NCBI GenBank assembly: GCA_933822405.4
Contig: CAKOGP040001825.1
Coordinates: forward strand, 124,001 to 188,000
Length of the DNA: 64,000 bases
Source of the DNA: Cylindrotheca closterium
Taxonomy: Eukaryota > Bacillariophyta > Bacillariophyceae > Bacillariales > Bacillariaceae
Direction: 5' to 3'
In this document: piece by piece, positions 61,801 to 64,000 of the stretch
Layout: every line of letters begins with the position of its first letter
Numbering within the stretch: position 1 is the stretch's first letter
Notes under the pieces: model-generated
What the model was told of the DNA's origin: nothing
Databases searched by the model: none
What the model saw: only the letters and a program-made list of their open reading frames with translations
Program-made: the position numbers and the translations under genes

Positions 61801-64000
61801 TGATGGGATTGTCGGTCGTTATTGTGGAGACGCGGCAAAGGAGCTCTTTCACGTGGACAATCCACGACATGCAATTCGTCTAGCGGAGTTCATATCTCAC
61901 CAACGTTCGATTGATGAGTCTGTTTTGTCAGATACGTTAGCCCTCTGTGATGCATTTGGGCACTTGTCAAAAGAAGAGGTGTGCAGTCGTATAATTCAGA
62001 ACAGGCTCTTGGAAGGTGAAAAAGATGCCTGCTCAGCTCTAATGGAGTTACTTTATCGTCGAAATTCTGTTCTTGCCAAGAATGCGTTTTCATGTGTGAT
62101 CTCATTCTGCATAGACATCATCGAAGAAGGACCGGGGGCAAGCCCATTGCGGAAGAAACAAGTAATGAATGCGACATCTTGCGCTTTCCAACTCTCGAAG
62201 ACTGCTTTGACTTATGTTCACTCTCACATTGGCACAAATTCGACGGGATATTCATCTGCGACATACGATGAATATCGGCTACAAGAAATGGTAGAGGACT
62301 TTCACCGATTGGAAGTGCTGCAGACAAAACACGGTATTTTTCTATCGTTTGTCGACTTGGATGATCCCAAAGTCCTTGTCGACAATGCAACAAGGTCCAT
62401 GGAGCCACTGGTCGAATTATATGTTCAAGGCGACACGAAAAATTCAAGCACGGTTACAGCCAGAGCAAAACAAATCTGCTCGCTTCTGTCTGGTACATCG
62501 AGGATTTCATTCAGTTCCCTTTGGCTTACTGCTGTTGGATCCTTAGCCTGTAAATTGGCCAAGAAAACGTTGGGTGTTCAATGTCTGGAGTTTCTTTCTG
62601 ATACTGGTGTCCTAGAATCTATCAAAGACGATCTATCGTCTAGGTGCTGTTTGGCACTTGCGTTGACTTTCTGTGGAAAAGCATTGAAACAGCACGGATC
62701 TTTTGACATCAAATCCCGAATGAAGTTTGTGGTGATTTCAAATTCATTACTCAGAGACCTCTCCATAACCCGCTGTTCCCCAGGACTTCTTGCTTCTGCA
62801 ACGGCTACTGCAGAATTGTGCGACATGACGAGTCAGATTTTGGCTCGCGCCGATGAAGGTGTAGGCGAAGAGATTGATGAGTATCGCAAGATGTTGCACA
62901 CATTCACGGACAGCAAAAATTTGTCCAACCCTTTCTTTACAAGCAACTCGATTACGAATGCAACTGATTCCGCCTCCACGCATCTGTCGCCGTTGCACCC
63001 TACGTGGTATGTTGGTGATGGTCTCCTCTTACCGCCCTCTGAAACACTGGAACGCGGACTAGAGTTCTGCAAGCGTTGCTTGGCAAAATCTTCCATGATC
63101 GATGCAGCAGCTAGCCTTTATGCTTTCCTTGAGGGCCGCGGAGCTCATTCCCTTGCTTTGAGATTGCTCACTTACTCGACTGTGATGGGAATGTGTCAAG
63201 TACAAGGGGATCGTCCAGATTTCCAACGATTGGAGGCTCTCGCAGCAACTCACACAAAAAGTCTTGTTGCATTGACTGAACGTTCATTGGGTGGCTCTGG
63301 CAATGGTATCCTTAGCGGGGTAGTAGACTCTCAACTTTCGGGGTCCTTTCTTTTGTGCCTTCCGCTGAAAAAGGCGTTCAAGGTAAGTGTCGTACTGGAA
63401 AAATGTATTCTGAATTGATGGAATAGCTGATATAAGTACCTTCTTTCAGGTATACAAATCTTCACTTCCGACAGCGATGTCAACTCGCAATTTTGAGCGA
63501 CTGATCAAGCTTGCAAGTATCGGTCAGGCGATTGGAACGAGTGGTATCCTTCTTCCTCCGGGAAATTCAAAGCTCGATAAGACTTGGAAACGGCAGCAGA
63601 AGTTTGTGTCACAGTGTCGCCAGTTGGCTCTGCGGGCAAAATGGTGGAAAAAGCTACAATCCTTTGAGGTGCAATTTGACCTTTATCGCTTTGAGCAAGG
63701 TAGCAGTGGATCAAAAGAAGAAGACAGAGGCAAAAACAAGTATCCTGAAACTTTGCTGCCTTCATTGATAAGCAAAATGACAGAAAAAGACATAAAGAGT
63801 GGAAGAATACTCCAAATTACAAGTGATTTTGCAGAAGCGTTTGGGCTATGCAAAGAAATTGCTACGAAGCGATACGTCGAATACTTGTTATGTCCAGTGG
63901 ATAGCTTAAAGGAGAAGAACGGAAGCAAAATTCGATCAAGCCTGTCAACTTTGCAAGCTCTCTCAGAAACTTTAATTCAACAGCTAGCAAGCCCTCTCGA
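58848..64000 (+). CDS. KNTC1: ROD/KNTC1-like kinetochore protein (3' end outside window)
   Basis: Exons 58848-60896, 60974-63382 and 63450 to beyond 64000 (introns 77 and 67 nt); at least 1669 aa. The last exon is open to the right edge. The N-terminal part (about 60-480) consists of beta strands with propeller-like repeats (CRVACNKDGSIIAAAIDNGT, VRFALVDGNGNIAIHDYNI). It is followed by a long helical solenoid. The third exon matches the ROD C-terminal block in order: NFERLIKLASIGQ, FVSQCRQLALRAKWWKKL, VQFDLYRF, DFAEAFGL and TKRYVEYLL. ROD, with ZW10 and Zwilch, recruits dynein and checkpoint proteins to unattached kinetochores. The start at 58848 is the first ATG of the open frame. Confidence 0.7.

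Noticed and set aside
1..64000. tRNA, rRNA, CRISPR, insertion sequence or transposase genes
   Set aside because: No B-box-like GGTTCGA context with a foldable cloverleaf, no regularly spaced direct repeats, and no transposase, integrase or reverse-transcriptase motifs were seen by eye; a tRNAscan/Infernal run would settle the RNA genes.

Overview
This 64 kb window is nuclear DNA from a photosynthetic stramenopile, almost certainly a diatom. Three kinds of evidence point there. (1) A ferredoxin-NADP reductase carries a diatom-type bipartite plastid presequence with an ASAFAP cleavage motif, and two or three other proteins have similar secretory leaders. (2) Families typical of diatoms or eukaryotes are present: an HSF-type DNA-binding protein, a Myb/SANT-like nuclear protein, a CXC/tesmin protein, a B-type cyclin, GPI transamidase, COG5 and Pam18. 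(3) The genes are compact and intron-poor. Most introns are GT-AG and 54-110 nt long, and gaps between convergent genes are as short as 54-60 bp. There are no operons, phage, IS elements or CRISPR arrays. The species cannot be named from the sequence alone.

Layout. 0-9.9 kb: 3' end of an unidentified nuclear protein, a degenerate staphylococcal-nuclease-fold protein (-), a lipid-anchored PP2C phosphatase, cytosolic Phe-tRNA synthetase beta, Pam18/Tim14, and a secretory protein. 10-16.6 kb: mitotic cyclin, plastid FNR, GPI8/PIG-K (-), and a tiny fibronectin-III protein with a CaaX box (-). 16.6-18.4 kb: gene-poor, with a polypurine tract and a nested inverted-repeat cluster. 18.4-33.7 kb: START-domain membrane protein, a 12-bp tandem repeat, a DUF1990 protein, HSF (-), a three-box HMG protein, and a calpain fused to a very long coiled coil. 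33.7-35.9 kb: gene-poor, containing a decayed SUMO-like gene (-). 35.9-49.1 kb: ribosomal protein eL20 (-), CIR1-like RS protein, basic nuclear protein (-), DUF1350 protein, ankyrin/five-WW scaffold (-), GT32-like glycosyltransferase, and Myb-like protein (-). 49.3-64 kb: COG5 (-), a plastid-targeted repeat protein (-), PHPT1-like phosphohistidine phosphatase, CXC-domain protein (-), an Nnf1-like coiled-coil protein (-) and, head-to-head with it, a ROD/KNTC1-like kinetochore gene running off the right edge.

The genes are mostly unrelated housekeeping and regulatory loci in divergent or convergent pairs. The one pairing that may be functional is Nnf1-like/ROD-like (kinetochore) at 57.8-64 kb. 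The most notable items are the SUMO-like relic with intact intron positions but a nonsense codon and a frameshift; the plastid repeat protein with Arg/Trp-containing repeats; the calpain/coiled-coil fusion; and the paired glycosyltransferase halves. Splice models were built by hand from GT-AG signals and reading frame. No RNA evidence or database search was available.
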